DNA from: Clostridiales bacterium
GTDB taxonomy: Bacteria > Bacillota > Clostridia > Christensenellales > Aristaeellaceae
Direction of reading: 5' to 3'
Assembly (NCBI GenBank): GCA_012729115.1
Contig: JAAYDR010000049.1
Location: 1 to 61,150, forward strand
Length of the DNA: 61,150 nt
A program made the translations under genes and the position numbers. Within the stretch, counting starts at the first letter, position 1. Each line of letters begins with the position of its first letter. Of the stretch, positions 10,801 through 15,850 are shown one piece after another. The notes beneath the pieces are model-generated. The model searched no databases. It was not told the origin of the DNA and worked only from the letters and a program-made list of their open reading frames with translations.

Positions 10801-11219
10801 GCGTGGGCCCGGTTTTGGTCTTCGTCCTCCCCGGCCTTCCAGCCCCTGGCCCGCACGGCGGGTGAGGCGTTCGCCCCTTCCAGCCGCCAGCTCACCTGTC
10901 GCTCCTGCCCATCCCGGATGGTCACCAGCGGGTCCGCTTCCGCGCTCATTCCCAGCCGTATGCGCAGAGGCCCGGCGGCGTTCTCCAGCGCCGGACCCCC
11001 CTCCTCCACGGTGTGTAGGCGATTGTCGATCTCCCGCCAGCCTCCCTCCCCGTCCCGGTAATGCACCCGCTCCGGGTACACCACCGTCTGATACAGCCCT
11101 CTGCCCAGCGCAAAGGTTTTGCTGCGCTCATTGCGCCGCGCCTCTACTTCTTCCCCCCGCATCCGCCGTGTATCAAAGTGGCGGGCGACGGGGCGCGTTG
11201 CTGTGGTTTTTTCTTTCAT
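4836..11219 (-). CDS. Giant RHS/YD-repeat protein with DNRLRE domain and NlpC/P60-like tip
   Basis: 2127 residues, preceded by GGGAGGAAG. The N-terminus (residues 1-270) is the conserved beginning of DNRLRE-type wall or RHS proteins (EIDNRL near 65) and has no obvious signal peptide. A DNRLRE-like beta domain follows near 270-440 (KDTYIRKANNGTNYV). Next comes an RHS core with dozens of YD repeats. It is interrupted around 850-1100 by two carbohydrate-binding-like beta sandwiches. The core ends with the RHS hallmark YYLRSRYYDPQWGRFVNAD. The last ~198 residues (about 1930-2127) are the variable tip. It has CCAYLLRGIYGG, LVDGMEVYQ and KHCGKVV in the order of the catalytic Cys, the PG(D/M) loop and the His of NlpC/P60 papain-fold peptidases. 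The tip is AT-richer than the core. No immunity-type gene follows. The gene closes an operon of phage-tail-like genes. Precise role unknown. Confidence 0.9.
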   Translation of the reverse strand: MKEKTTATRPVARHFDTRRMRGEEVEARRNERSKTFALGRGLYQTVVYPERVHYRDGEGGWREIDNRLHTVEEGGPALENAAGPLRIRLGMSAEADPLVTIRDGQERQVSWRLEGANASPAVRARGWKAGEDEDQNRAHADKSVSMVRYREVLPHTDLVYELRGSSLKEDLVLTGPGAPEQFRFTLDAGSLAWEEMEGGGLRLWDAANPGEDVFWLPPPFMVDAAGREGAVLTSWEAEGGTGTLTMTITPDGEFLAQAQYPVVIDPQVQSSQSGSNIKDTYIRKANNGTNYVTATSLWVGKHATYGECKALVKIDDLPDVGKGYVIVKAQMGIALGASNNKQDAYVYAREIMEAWDATKVTWNTIEGDPANPPETPPQVYDRERYLDYTLVKKGESEAQSAFFDITNLVRKWYADKNQNFGILLESPDEQPISFASGDNGTSAARPVIYVNYVSKAGLESYLAYESFGAGRAGTAHVALHTGHLVATRGLTFMSGNRMPVSLGLTWNACNMDKNTFGVGFGWRLNWNRSLRRQKPATGDYYYMYTDGDGTEHEFTKHVKTDEEKKDIAFVDYYEDRSGLSLKLYEVGTEAEIVSKDHSKLVFEKPTADYTGTPAATTFKMIRRAVDALGNTAAFVHNASFQLTTVTDGAGRVTSLAYTATQVSVTAPGYTAPALLTLDAGKRLTTVTDLDGGRSEYVYGDEPADPEDPNPPTPDPAAANRLRLLRNTVDGTYVKATFDKQGRATQMQVWGQEGEPVPVLVAGNDRSYEYFDCVTQVRDLTAGENGKVLTYQFNDYGNVVAVHDELGFASFAKFSMGKPNTPEAVSKLQRLVINLLDMHDFTGDSGWKTGVIGTDGKERENDVAPMDLKPLRLERPAPKWAEDEETSYAEYLKPCEAGEYTFSVYVRSDGDALAWAELAWKDDNGQWNKVTSERVRRVGAALRLTCTLNLSQAATVRCRVLAAEGRGACWFDRAQLERGALANRHSLLQNANFSTQAAGELPEGWMSAEGSVELPDKEKAVIAPASESTYKPMDLRENCLRLLGAPGKKNGVYQELDIQGGKGDSYVVGGWARAWAAPGGENRAFRLRVSFQKRNGVWADGGTADWNEEWVDWQYACGAAVAPAAYRKVRVYIEYDENLNEAQIGAVSFTKEYYGQNFAYDERNNVTAASTLLGQKDKAEYDKFDNLTSYVQPGREENDKYTFFYGDTDAEKKRHLLLRSETPLGLVSETEYDAFGNATEGTARDKSDGRFMRTYTAYTANGNYAVSSTDARGQTSYTSVDPDKGLTQSVTDVMGQVVSYQYDSANRMTSAETIVGSGEDAKVYRNEYTYDKDRLKTVKHNTTGGEPDVTYTFETDALGNPTTVSVGAQALSTNVYSDSGDKLLEAVEYGNGGKVRYTYDDFKRTTGIRYDDAEESRFTYEYGANGALSRVKDTDLEREARLAYDLAERPVETELYEKGALKYRLAQEYDRFEQPSVLHERIEEPDDTRSEYTISVEYDKESKLTALTYESARMLEAGEPDETSKRKLTYAYDGLGRMAKRAFYADAQSEQPMFQSEYTYAAGGYGANSATSLVRTIEQAGGKHEYWYDERGNIVKESWQGPAIVDGLNLSGLTWNGEPLLGVAEGGSLSLKVASLGARYDTTYAYDALGQLIRVNDQREKATWTYSYDQGGNILEKKRYAYTQAEDLSNLTAAQTIPYVYDDPTWKDKLTAYGGNGITYDAIGNPLSYDGWAYTWKAGRMLHSAVGNGVDAQFTYDHTGLRVKKSANGVDTLYTLNGKKITHIRKRPNNPSGEDATQMHFFYDAQGRPAIVRYNGTDYAYLHNLQGDVTGIVDMDGTPVVQYGYDAWGKPVTSEGSMAETLGHDNPFRYRGYEWDEETGLYYLRSRYYDPQWGRFVNADVVLGEVARLLSHNLSCYCWNAPTRYTDSTGMYADDDFDQNVYLNWKNPTRRKRRRVAASTGTTARQAAAINAILADPEAYDYSLTYDELNKKHTGDEGCGKECEHYRYGIYRKSGIIHVCCAYLLRGIYGGSSSVPKRKSHITGGLQVLTDLSQLVDGMEVYQTKKHCGKVVTTESGELAVFHSSTNGGPVLELLTGIGKWDSCGTLDDEGKSNAFFFDETDTWYMGI
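6488..8719 (-). repeat. Direct repeat copy B of the RHS core (inside the intact gene)
   Basis: This part of the intact RHS gene is the partner of the fragment at 1-2271. It covers the carbohydrate-binding-like region and most of the YD repeats but neither the N-terminal DNRLRE region nor the tip. The direct orientation means that crossing over between the copies would remove or swap the tip together with the gene at 2528-4738. Confidence 0.85.
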
Positions 11220-11370
11220 GCCTGGCTTCCTCCCATTCCCATTTGATTTTTTCGTTTGATTTTTGCGTACCCTTTGTGGAATCGCGGCGAAGCACTACCG
11301 GCCCATCCGCCGGACCGGCAGTACCCCGCGCGTCGGTAAAAAGTCGGCGCACGCCGCCGGCTCGCGCCAT
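11173..11370 (-). CDS. Possible small charged protein between tail gene and RHS gene
   Basis: 65 codons starting at an ATG right after GGGAGG, itself directly downstream of the stop of the glycine-rich protein. The end overlaps the RHS start by 47 bases. The product is hydrophilic and basic (for example SNEKIKWEWEEARHERKNH) and matches no family I recognise. The strong ribosome site is the only positive evidence. The overlap and small size argue for caution; the ribosome site may simply be fortuitous. Confidence 0.3.
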   Translation of the reverse strand: MARAGGVRRLFTDARGTAGPADGPVVLRRDSTKGTQKSNEKIKWEWEEARHERKNHSNAPRRPPL

Positions 11371-11377
11371 GCCTCCC

Positions 11378-12190
11378 TTAACGTACGTTACGGATGATCA
11401 CAATGCCGCTGCCGCCCTTGCCGAATGTCGTGCCATTATAATTAGCCGAGCCACCGCCGCCTTTGCCCGTGTTCGCGCCGCCGTCGGCTGTGCTGGGCGC
11501 GCTGCCCGCGCCGCCATACTTATCGCCGCTTGTACCACCAAAGGCAACTGTCGCGGTTCCACCCGTTCCGGCCGAGCCGGGGGTTCCAATATAATCCCCT
11601 TGGGATACGATGGTGCAGCGGTAATAGCCATTTAAGCCCTTGATCAGGTATGTACCGTTCGTATGGGTCGCCGATGTAATCGGATATTTGAGGCTTACAG
11701 TCTGTTGCCCGCTTCCGATACTGACCGCGCTTGCGCTGAGCGTCGAGTAGTAATACACGTTGCCCGCCGAACCGCTGGTGCTTTGCACGACACAGGTTCG
11801 GCCTGTGATGGCACCCGCGACACCCCCGTTGCCGCCGTTGCCTGTGCAGCCAAACCCGGTGGAGTTACCTCCCGCCTCGCCGGACGACGTTCCGCCAGCC
11901 CCGATACTGATGGGGTAGGCTAAGCCTTTGACCAACGCAATCCCTGTTGTCGTTGTGCTATAGCCACCGCCGCCCGCGCCGCCGTTCTGGTTGCCCGCGC
12001 CCCCGCCGCCGACCACAAACACTTGGACCGTAGCCGCTTGGTTGCTGGTAAACGTTCCGCCGGTCTTTAGCTTAATACTCCAGTTCCCGTTCCCCTCGTC
12101 GAACGGTTGGCTTTCACCTCCGATATAGGTATAAGTGGGAACCCCTTTGAGCGCCGCAGCCCCGCGTTTTAGAATCATCACCTGTGCCAT
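11378..12190 (-). CDS. Glycine-rich phage-tail-like protein
   Basis: 270 residues. After a short N-terminus the protein is very rich in Gly, Ser and Thr, with motifs such as VQVFVVGGGGAGNQNGGAGGGGY and GGSGIVIIRNVR. This is the pattern of the glycine-rich domain in phage tail fibre and receptor-binding proteins, where VxVVGGGGGG starts and GGSGIVIIR ends the domain. One base separates its start from the stop of the upstream 134-residue gene, so the two are translationally coupled. It presumably forms a fibre or adhesive part of the same structure as its neighbours. No secretion signal is seen. Confidence 0.7.
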   Translation of the reverse strand: MAQVMILKRGAAALKGVPTYTYIGGESQPFDEGNGNWSIKLKTGGTFTSNQAATVQVFVVGGGGAGNQNGGAGGGGYSTTTTGIALVKGLAYPISIGAGGTSSGEAGGNSTGFGCTGNGGNGGVAGAITGRTCVVQSTSGSAGNVYYYSTLSASAVSIGSGQQTVSLKYPITSATHTNGTYLIKGLNGYYRCTIVSQGDYIGTPGSAGTGGTATVAFGGTSGDKYGGAGSAPSTADGGANTGKGGGGSANYNGTTFGKGGSGIVIIRNVR

Positions 12191-12191
12191 C

Positions 12192-12596
12192 TTATCGCAC
12201 CACCTTTAGCCGGATCGTAAGATCCTCTTCGGGCTTGAAGTCATAGCACCACGCCGTCAACTGCCCGTTTTCCGTGTTCATGCGGTTCACAACCTCGTAG
12301 GCTTGCAACTGCCGGGTGGCGGTAGCCGGATCGTCACTGAGAAGCACATCCCCCAGCGGTATGTCCGTTACCAGCAGGTCCGGCACCAGAACGGTCTGCG
12401 TGTACGGCGCGGTCGCGCTCCAGCCATTGGCAGGGAGGTCCACCTCGAAATGGATAGGCTCGTGATTGAAAATCGCGTCTTTTACCGATTCGCTCAGCGT
12501 ACCATCCATGTAAACATTGTCCGCCAAAGTCTTGGGGGCCAGCTCCTCCTTAGCTTGAGTGTCCGGGTCCGTCACCTGAATCCAACCGTTTTTCAT
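12192..12596 (-). CDS. Small tail-associated protein of unknown function
   Basis: 134 residues beginning MKNGWIQVTDPDTQAKEELA. The body includes LADNVYMDGTLSESVKDAI and ends in a beta-rich stretch (EEDLTIRLKVVR). Such proteins with a 'YMDGTLSESV' type segment are found next to phage tail fibre genes in Bacillota, where they resemble the domain preceding fibres. The gene lies 27 bases after ssb and 1 base before the glycine-rich gene. I cannot name a function beyond association with tail genes. Confidence 0.6.
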   Translation of the reverse strand: MKNGWIQVTDPDTQAKEELAPKTLADNVYMDGTLSESVKDAIFNHEPIHFEVDLPANGWSATAPYTQTVLVPDLLVTDIPLGDVLLSDDPATATRQLQAYEVVNRMNTENGQLTAWCYDFKPEEDLTIRLKVVR

Positions 12597-12623
12597 TTTG
12601 ATCCATCCTTTCCGTCAATCCTG

Positions 12624-13022
12624 TCAATCCTCTTTGGATATCCCTATTTGCCGGTTCTCAGCGGCGGGCATGTCCTCCCCATGGGATTCCGCCGGCTTGT
12701 CCCCGACCAGCCTGTCCCCGCCACCGGGAAACAGTTCCTCGGCAGTGATCTCGTTAACGGTCACCATCCCGCCCCCCTGCAGGGCGACCCTGCGCTGGGT
12801 CAGGTACCCCTGAACCATCACCCGCTGCCCTTGCCGCAGATGGGCTGCCGCCCAGGCCGCTACCCCGTTCCACCCATGGACCGGATAGAACTCCCGCTTG
12901 GAGATGCCCTGTCTAGTTCTGTGGCTCACCCACAGGCCAAAGCACGCATGCTCCAACGCACCCTCCTGGATGCCGCGCACAGGCGGCTCCGCCACGATAC
13001 CCGAAAGATAAATCTTGTTCAT
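12624..13022 (-). CDS. ssb: Single-stranded DNA-binding protein, phage type
   Basis: 132 residues from the ATG at 13022. AAAGGG lies nine bases before it; the same frame has an upstream ATG at 13031 that would sit directly on the AAAGGG. The OB fold is recognisable: MNKIYLSGIVAEPPVRG, FGLWVSHRTR, FYPVHGWNGVAAWAAAHLRQGQRVMVQGYL. The short C-terminal tail lacks the acidic DDDIPF-type tip of housekeeping SSB, ending GISKED instead. This suggests a phage or plasmid version that does not recruit the usual partners in the same way. It heads the cluster that continues into the tail-like and RHS genes, with an extended -10 promoter upstream. Confidence 0.85.
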   Translation of the reverse strand: MNKIYLSGIVAEPPVRGIQEGALEHACFGLWVSHRTRQGISKREFYPVHGWNGVAAWAAAHLRQGQRVMVQGYLTQRRVALQGGGMVTVNEITAEELFPGGGDRLVGDKPAESHGEDMPAAENRQIGISKED

Positions 13023-13134
13023 CCACAACATCCCTTTCACTTCATGATAGAGAATATGACCCCGGCTCAGCCCAAAGACCCCACCCCCTTTCTTGGCCCC
13101 GAAAGCCCCGGCGGAGCATGCAACAGGCATGAAA

Positions 13135-13158
13135 ATAGCGCACCGAACGATGCGCTAT
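13135..13158. other. Hairpin in the ssb leader
   Basis: ATAGCGCA (13135-13142) and TGCGCTAT (13151-13158) are perfect inverted repeats around an 8-base loop. They lie in the gene-free stretch 13023-13342, between the ssb promoter and the ssb start. There is no T-run, so it may be a protein site or an mRNA structure rather than a terminator. Confidence 0.5.
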
Positions 13159-13221
13159 GACTGTGAAGGCAGCTTTCCTGCCGGCTTTCCGTATGCTGTT
13201 TCGCCACCCCGACCTGATAAC

Positions 13222-13230
13222 AGTATAGCA
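13222..13230 (-). promoter_or_regulatory. Extended -10 promoter for ssb (TGCTATACT)
   Basis: Read on the minus strand the sequence is TGCTATACT, an extended -10 element. No good -35 hexamer lies 17 bases upstream. Instead that place is occupied by four tandem 10-bp repeats, as expected for an activator-dependent promoter. It would drive ssb and the downstream tail-like and RHS genes. Confidence 0.45.
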
Positions 13231-13238
13231 TGCTTCCA

Positions 13239-13278
13239 TGTCTCACGATGTCTCATAGTGTCTCATGGTGTCTCATGT
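13239..13278. repeat. Four tandem 10-bp iterons, unit TGTCTCAYRR-like
   Basis: The plus strand reads TGTCTCACGA, TGTCTCATAG, TGTCTCATGG, TGTCTCATGT without gaps. The seven-base core TGTCTCA is invariant. The 10-bp period places every copy on nearly the same DNA face, next to the ssb promoter. Confidence 0.75.
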
Positions 13279-13342
13279 TGAGCAGGCGGGGGATGACAGT
13301 GGACGTGTCTCTCTCTGAAGAGGGTGCAGACAGAGGACCCGC

Positions 13343-13765
13343 TCACCTCCCCATCTCTTCCAGCGCCTTCTCCCCAGCCTGCAGCATCCGGTACACATGG
13401 GCACGGCTGTAGTGCAACTGCTGGGCGATCTGCGTGCCGCTCATGCCCTCCAGGTAACGGTAGCGCAGGGCAGACCTCTCCAGGGTGGGGGGAAGGGCCT
13501 GGAGATGGGGCATCAGCTCCTCCCGCAGGTTTTTGAGGTCAGCCTGGATTTCCGTCTCCTCAAAGGCAACGGCATCGCTTTCCAACAGGGCCCGTTCATG
13601 GCGGCAGTCCCCATTGTGGCGCGCCTGGCGCAGCGAAAACGATAGCCCTGAGGATACCCGGTAAGCACCGGCCCTCCAGCGCCGCATTTCTTCCTGGGCC
13701 CGACGAAGCTCCCGATTTAGGCATAGAATCGCCAGCAATAACTTTCGCATCTCCATGGGCATCAC
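13343..13765 (-). CDS. Sigma-70 region 4-like phage regulator
   Basis: 140 residues from GTG at 13765 (ATG at 13762 is an alternative), with GGGAAAG upstream. The N-terminal half is a charged helix rich in Glu and Arg. The C-terminal half, LERSALRYRYLEGMSGTQIAQQLHYSRAHVYRMLQAGEKALEEM, is a helix-turn-helix like sigma-70 region 4 and the ArpU or DUF1492 families that control late genes in phages of Bacillota. It could activate the promoter carrying the iterons upstream of ssb, which is an inference. Its start overlaps a TGA in the -1 frame of the upstream gene. Confidence 0.7.
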   Translation of the reverse strand: MMPMEMRKLLLAILCLNRELRRAQEEMRRWRAGAYRVSSGLSFSLRQARHNGDCRHERALLESDAVAFEETEIQADLKNLREELMPHLQALPPTLERSALRYRYLEGMSGTQIAQQLHYSRAHVYRMLQAGEKALEEMGR

Positions 13766-14300
13766 CCGCTTTCCCGTAGTATTTCATCGCTATCTTTTCC
13801 CCCTCCCCCTCCCCCGGGGGGGTTAGGGGGGGTGTTGTTTGTGTTTGTCCTGTCTTTGTCTTTGTATATATAATAGGCCCGGATTGCGGCCCGGATTGCG
13901 GCCCGGTTTGCGGCCCGGATTGCGGCTCGCTTTGCGGCTCGGTTTGCAGTTCGGTTTGCGGCTCTGTTTGCGATTCCCAAGGTGCAGCCGTCCCGCCGGA
14001 GTAGTCCACGGCAATGTCCAGCATCCGGTACTGGGCGCAGGCCCGGCCCGGCCGCTGTTGCCACTGGATGAAGCCCTGCCGGGTCAATGCTTCCCGTGCC
14101 CGCTTTACCCCGGACAGGGAGAGACCTGCATCCGAGGCCAGAGCAGATAACGCCACTGTAAAGACCGCCGGATGGCCCAGGTCGTTGGAGGTGCCAAGCA
14201 GGGCATACCAAAGGGCCACCGCAGGGGCCTGCAGCTCCTTGCTGGTGTGCTGAATCAGACGAAAGGCCTTGATCTGCTTAAAATAATTTGCTGGATTCAT
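13596..14300 (-). CDS. Winged-helix phage replication-type protein, probably frameshifted at its C-terminus
   Basis: ATG at 14300 follows a clear AGGAGG. Residues 1-100 (MNPANYFKQIKAFRL, QAPAVALWYALLGTSND, SGVKRAREALTRQGFI) match the N-terminal winged helix of DnaD-like or replisome-organiser proteins of Bacillota phages. A Gln/Pro repeat follows (QTEPQSEPQSGP). In the annotated frame the last ~57 codons overlap the next gene by 170 bases and look non-coding. In the -1 frame, entered within a C7/C7/G5 tract (13799-13832), the protein would end GGKDSDEILRESG with a TGA overlapping the next start. That is the arrangement expected of a real gene end. A natural slippage switch or an assembly error in the homopolymers are both possible. 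Confidence 0.75.
   Translation of the reverse strand: MNPANYFKQIKAFRLIQHTSKELQAPAVALWYALLGTSNDLGHPAVFTVALSALASDAGLSLSGVKRAREALTRQGFIQWQQRPGRACAQYRMLDIAVDYSGGTAAPWESQTEPQTELQTEPQSEPQSGPQTGPQSGPQSGPIIYTKTKTGQTQTTPPLTPPGEGEGEKIAMKYYGKAGDAHGDAKVIAGDSMPKSGASSGPGRNAALEGRCLPGILRAIVFAAPGAPQWGLPP
13799..13832. repeat. Homopolymer tract C5-T-C5-T-C5-G7-TTA-G7
   Basis: On the plus strand three C5 runs separated by single T are followed by G7, TTA and G7. The tract lies at the very point where the upstream protein would have to change frame to end at the start of the sigma-like gene. Both strands have runs able to form G-quadruplex structures. Confidence 0.85.
13878..13973. repeat. Eight 12-bp degenerate tandem repeats inside a coding region
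   Basis: Units of the type CCCGGATTGCGG repeat eight times in phase. On the coding minus strand they encode four-residue units QSGP, QTGP or QSEP. The leftmost plus-strand copies are nearly identical and the rightmost have diverged, as expected for expansion by slippage. Confidence 0.85.
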
Positions 14301-14323
14301 AGAATACCTCCTGTGCAGAATAG

Positions 14324-14337
14324 CGAACATATGTTCT
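14324..14337. promoter_or_regulatory. LexA (SOS) box CGAACATATGTTCT
   Basis: CGAACATATGTTCT fits the Gram-positive SOS consensus CGAACRNRYGTTYC at 13 of 14 positions, and its core GAACATATGTTC is a perfect palindrome. It lies 24 bases upstream of the winged-helix gene start and just downstream of the predicted -10, where a bound repressor would block transcription. Confidence 0.8.
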
Positions 14338-14351
14338 AATGCTCTGTTCAC

Positions 14352-14380
14352 AGGATAGCATATCTGGCTATGGAGTGGAA
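14352..14380 (-). promoter_or_regulatory. Promoter TTCCAC-17-TATCCT upstream of the SOS box
   Basis: On the minus strand TTCCAC (14375-14380) and TATCCT (14352-14357) are 17 bases apart. Initiation would fall a few bases before the LexA box. The stretch 14381-14535 holds no other feature that I can support. Confidence 0.45.
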
Positions 14381-14535
14381 TACCCGGAGCCAAAGAGGAG
14401 ACATCATGAGACAAAATTGCAAATGGGCAGATCAAGGATGGGTATGGCTAATGTTTGTGACGATTTATCCTGAAACCCATATAAATATGGGGTTCTTCGC
14501 ATAGAATGTAATGAACTGGCCCCATCGTTACTCTA

Positions 14536-14564
14536 TTGACATTTCAACCCCGGTCATATATACT
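14536..14564 (+). promoter_or_regulatory. Consensus promoter TTGACA-17-TATACT for the sugar ABC operon
   Basis: A perfect -35 (14536-14541) and a five-of-six -10 (14559-14564) are separated by 17 bases. They lie about 150 bases upstream of the binding-protein gene. Such a strong promoter in front of a catabolic transporter implies repression, and a palindrome sits in the leader. Confidence 0.75.
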
Positions 14565-14667
14565 CTTGTTAGAACATTATTTAGCCTGTCCCGTATCAAA
14601 TACTAACACTATTATGCGGATGGCAGGCTTTTATATGTTGCAGATTGTAACCGGGTGGAGAACCGTA

Positions 14668-14690
14668 ATTAACTTGCAGAGCAAGTTAAT
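14668..14690. promoter_or_regulatory. Palindrome ATTAACTTGC-AGA-GCAAGTTAAT, operator or RNA hairpin
   Basis: Perfect 10-bp arms with a three-base centre lie 8 bases before the AGGAGG of the binding-protein gene. It could be an operator of the sugar operon or an mRNA hairpin affecting translation. A second, looser inverted repeat (AGCCTGTC/GGCAGGCT) lies near 14582-14632. Confidence 0.55.
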
Positions 14691-14711
14691 AATAAAAAGG
14701 AGGAACATGAA

Positions 14712-15737
14712 ATGAAAAGGTTGTCTGTACTTTTGGCTCTCCTGTTATGCCTGACCTTCGTACCCACTGTATTGGCGGAGAGCAATGTACCGGAAGACAA
14801 AGACATGGTTTTCGCCTTTATTATTCCCTCACTGGATGCCAACTGGTACATTGAGATCTGCGACAGCTTCACCTATGCGGCTGAGGAACGCGGGATCAAG
14901 ACGTTGATTCTTCCCTCCGACTATGATGTGGATAAGGAAGTTGCCAACATTGATCTGTGCATCACCGAAGGCGTTGACGGGGTGTGCATGTTCTCCTTTA
15001 ACGAGAACGGCGCGGCTCTGGCGGCAAAGAAGCTGGAAGGCACCGGCATCCCGCTGGTCGTTCCCGACAGCGTTGGCCAGGCCTTGAACAAGGGCGCCGA
15101 CCTGGCGGCCTGCGTGGACTTTGACTGGGAAAAAATGGGCCACATGTATGCGGAGTGGATGGCCGAGAACACCACCGGCGATTTCGTGATCATCACCGGC
15201 AACTTTGAGCACTATCCCTGCATCTATGTCAACAAAGGCATGGAAGAGCGCGCAAAGGAGCTTGGTAAAAACAAGCTGCTGGACATCCGTGACGCGGACT
15301 ACACCCCTGATAAGGCTGCTGCTGCCGCAGAAGACCTGATCAACGGCGGACTCGAGTTTGAAACCATCTTCGTCATGCAGGAAGAAATGGCCTCCGCGGT
15401 TGTGCGCGTGCTGAAGAATGCCGGCGTTTTGAACAACCCCTACAAAGTGATTACCCAGAACGGCCAGGATATGGGCATTGAAATGGTGAAGAATGGTGAC
15501 CTTCAGATGACCATCTCCAGCTCTCCCGGACTTGAGGGTTATATCTGCTTCAAGATGCTGTACGGCCTGCGCACCGGCAAGGTCAACTACCTCAATGAGC
15601 AGAAAATGGTTCCCATCGCTCAGGTGACCCAGGCCGACACGGTCAATCCCGATCCCAAAGTTGTGATTCCGTGGCACCGCAACGAAATCTTCAAGGATCT
15701 GTGCGAAGAATTCTTCCCGGAGCTCAAGGGCATCTGA
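14712..15737 (+). CDS. Sugar ABC transporter substrate-binding protein (RbsB-like)
   Basis: 341 residues with AGGAGG upstream. Residues 1-22 are a signal peptide, cleaved after VLA; there is no lipobox. The mature part has the two-lobe fold of periplasmic-binding protein type 1: FIIPSLDANWYIEICDSF at the start, repeated reference to a bound ligand cleft (GVDGVCMFSFNENG, TGIPLVVPDSV) and ITQNGQDMGIEMVKNG near the end. The family binds ribose, galactose, xylose or similar sugars outside the membrane. It is first in an operon with the double ATPase, permease and a sugar isomerase. Ligand cannot be told from sequence. Confidence 0.85.
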   Translation: MKRLSVLLALLLCLTFVPTVLAESNVPEDKDMVFAFIIPSLDANWYIEICDSFTYAAEERGIKTLILPSDYDVDKEVANIDLCITEGVDGVCMFSFNENGAALAAKKLEGTGIPLVVPDSVGQALNKGADLAACVDFDWEKMGHMYAEWMAENTTGDFVIITGNFEHYPCIYVNKGMEERAKELGKNKLLDIRDADYTPDKAAAAAEDLINGGLEFETIFVMQEEMASAVVRVLKNAGVLNNPYKVITQNGQDMGIEMVKNGDLQMTISSSPGLEGYICFKMLYGLRTGKVNYLNEQKMVPIAQVTQADTVNPDPKVVIPWHRNEIFKDLCEEFFPELKGI

Positions 15738-15762
15738 TCAACTGACGAAGGCATGTAACTTG

Positions 15763-15826
15763 GGAGCCGTTATGGCTGTCTGCGAAGGATTGCATTACAA
15801 TCTCTTCCGGGCGCCATACCGGCTCC
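15763..15826. other. Large intercistronic hairpin after the binding-protein gene
   Basis: GGAGCCGTTATGGC (15763-15776) pairs with GCCATACCGGCTCC (15813-15826), 13 of 14 positions, around an inner stem GATTG/CAATC. No T-run follows. Hairpins in this place in binding-protein operons commonly protect the upstream mRNA, giving more binding protein than membrane parts. Confidence 0.65.
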
Positions 15827-15850
15827 TAAATCCAGATTAGCGGAGGCATT

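Noticed and set aside
13878-13973. CRISPR-like repeats
   Set aside because: The 12-bp units are contiguous, in a coding frame and without spacers.
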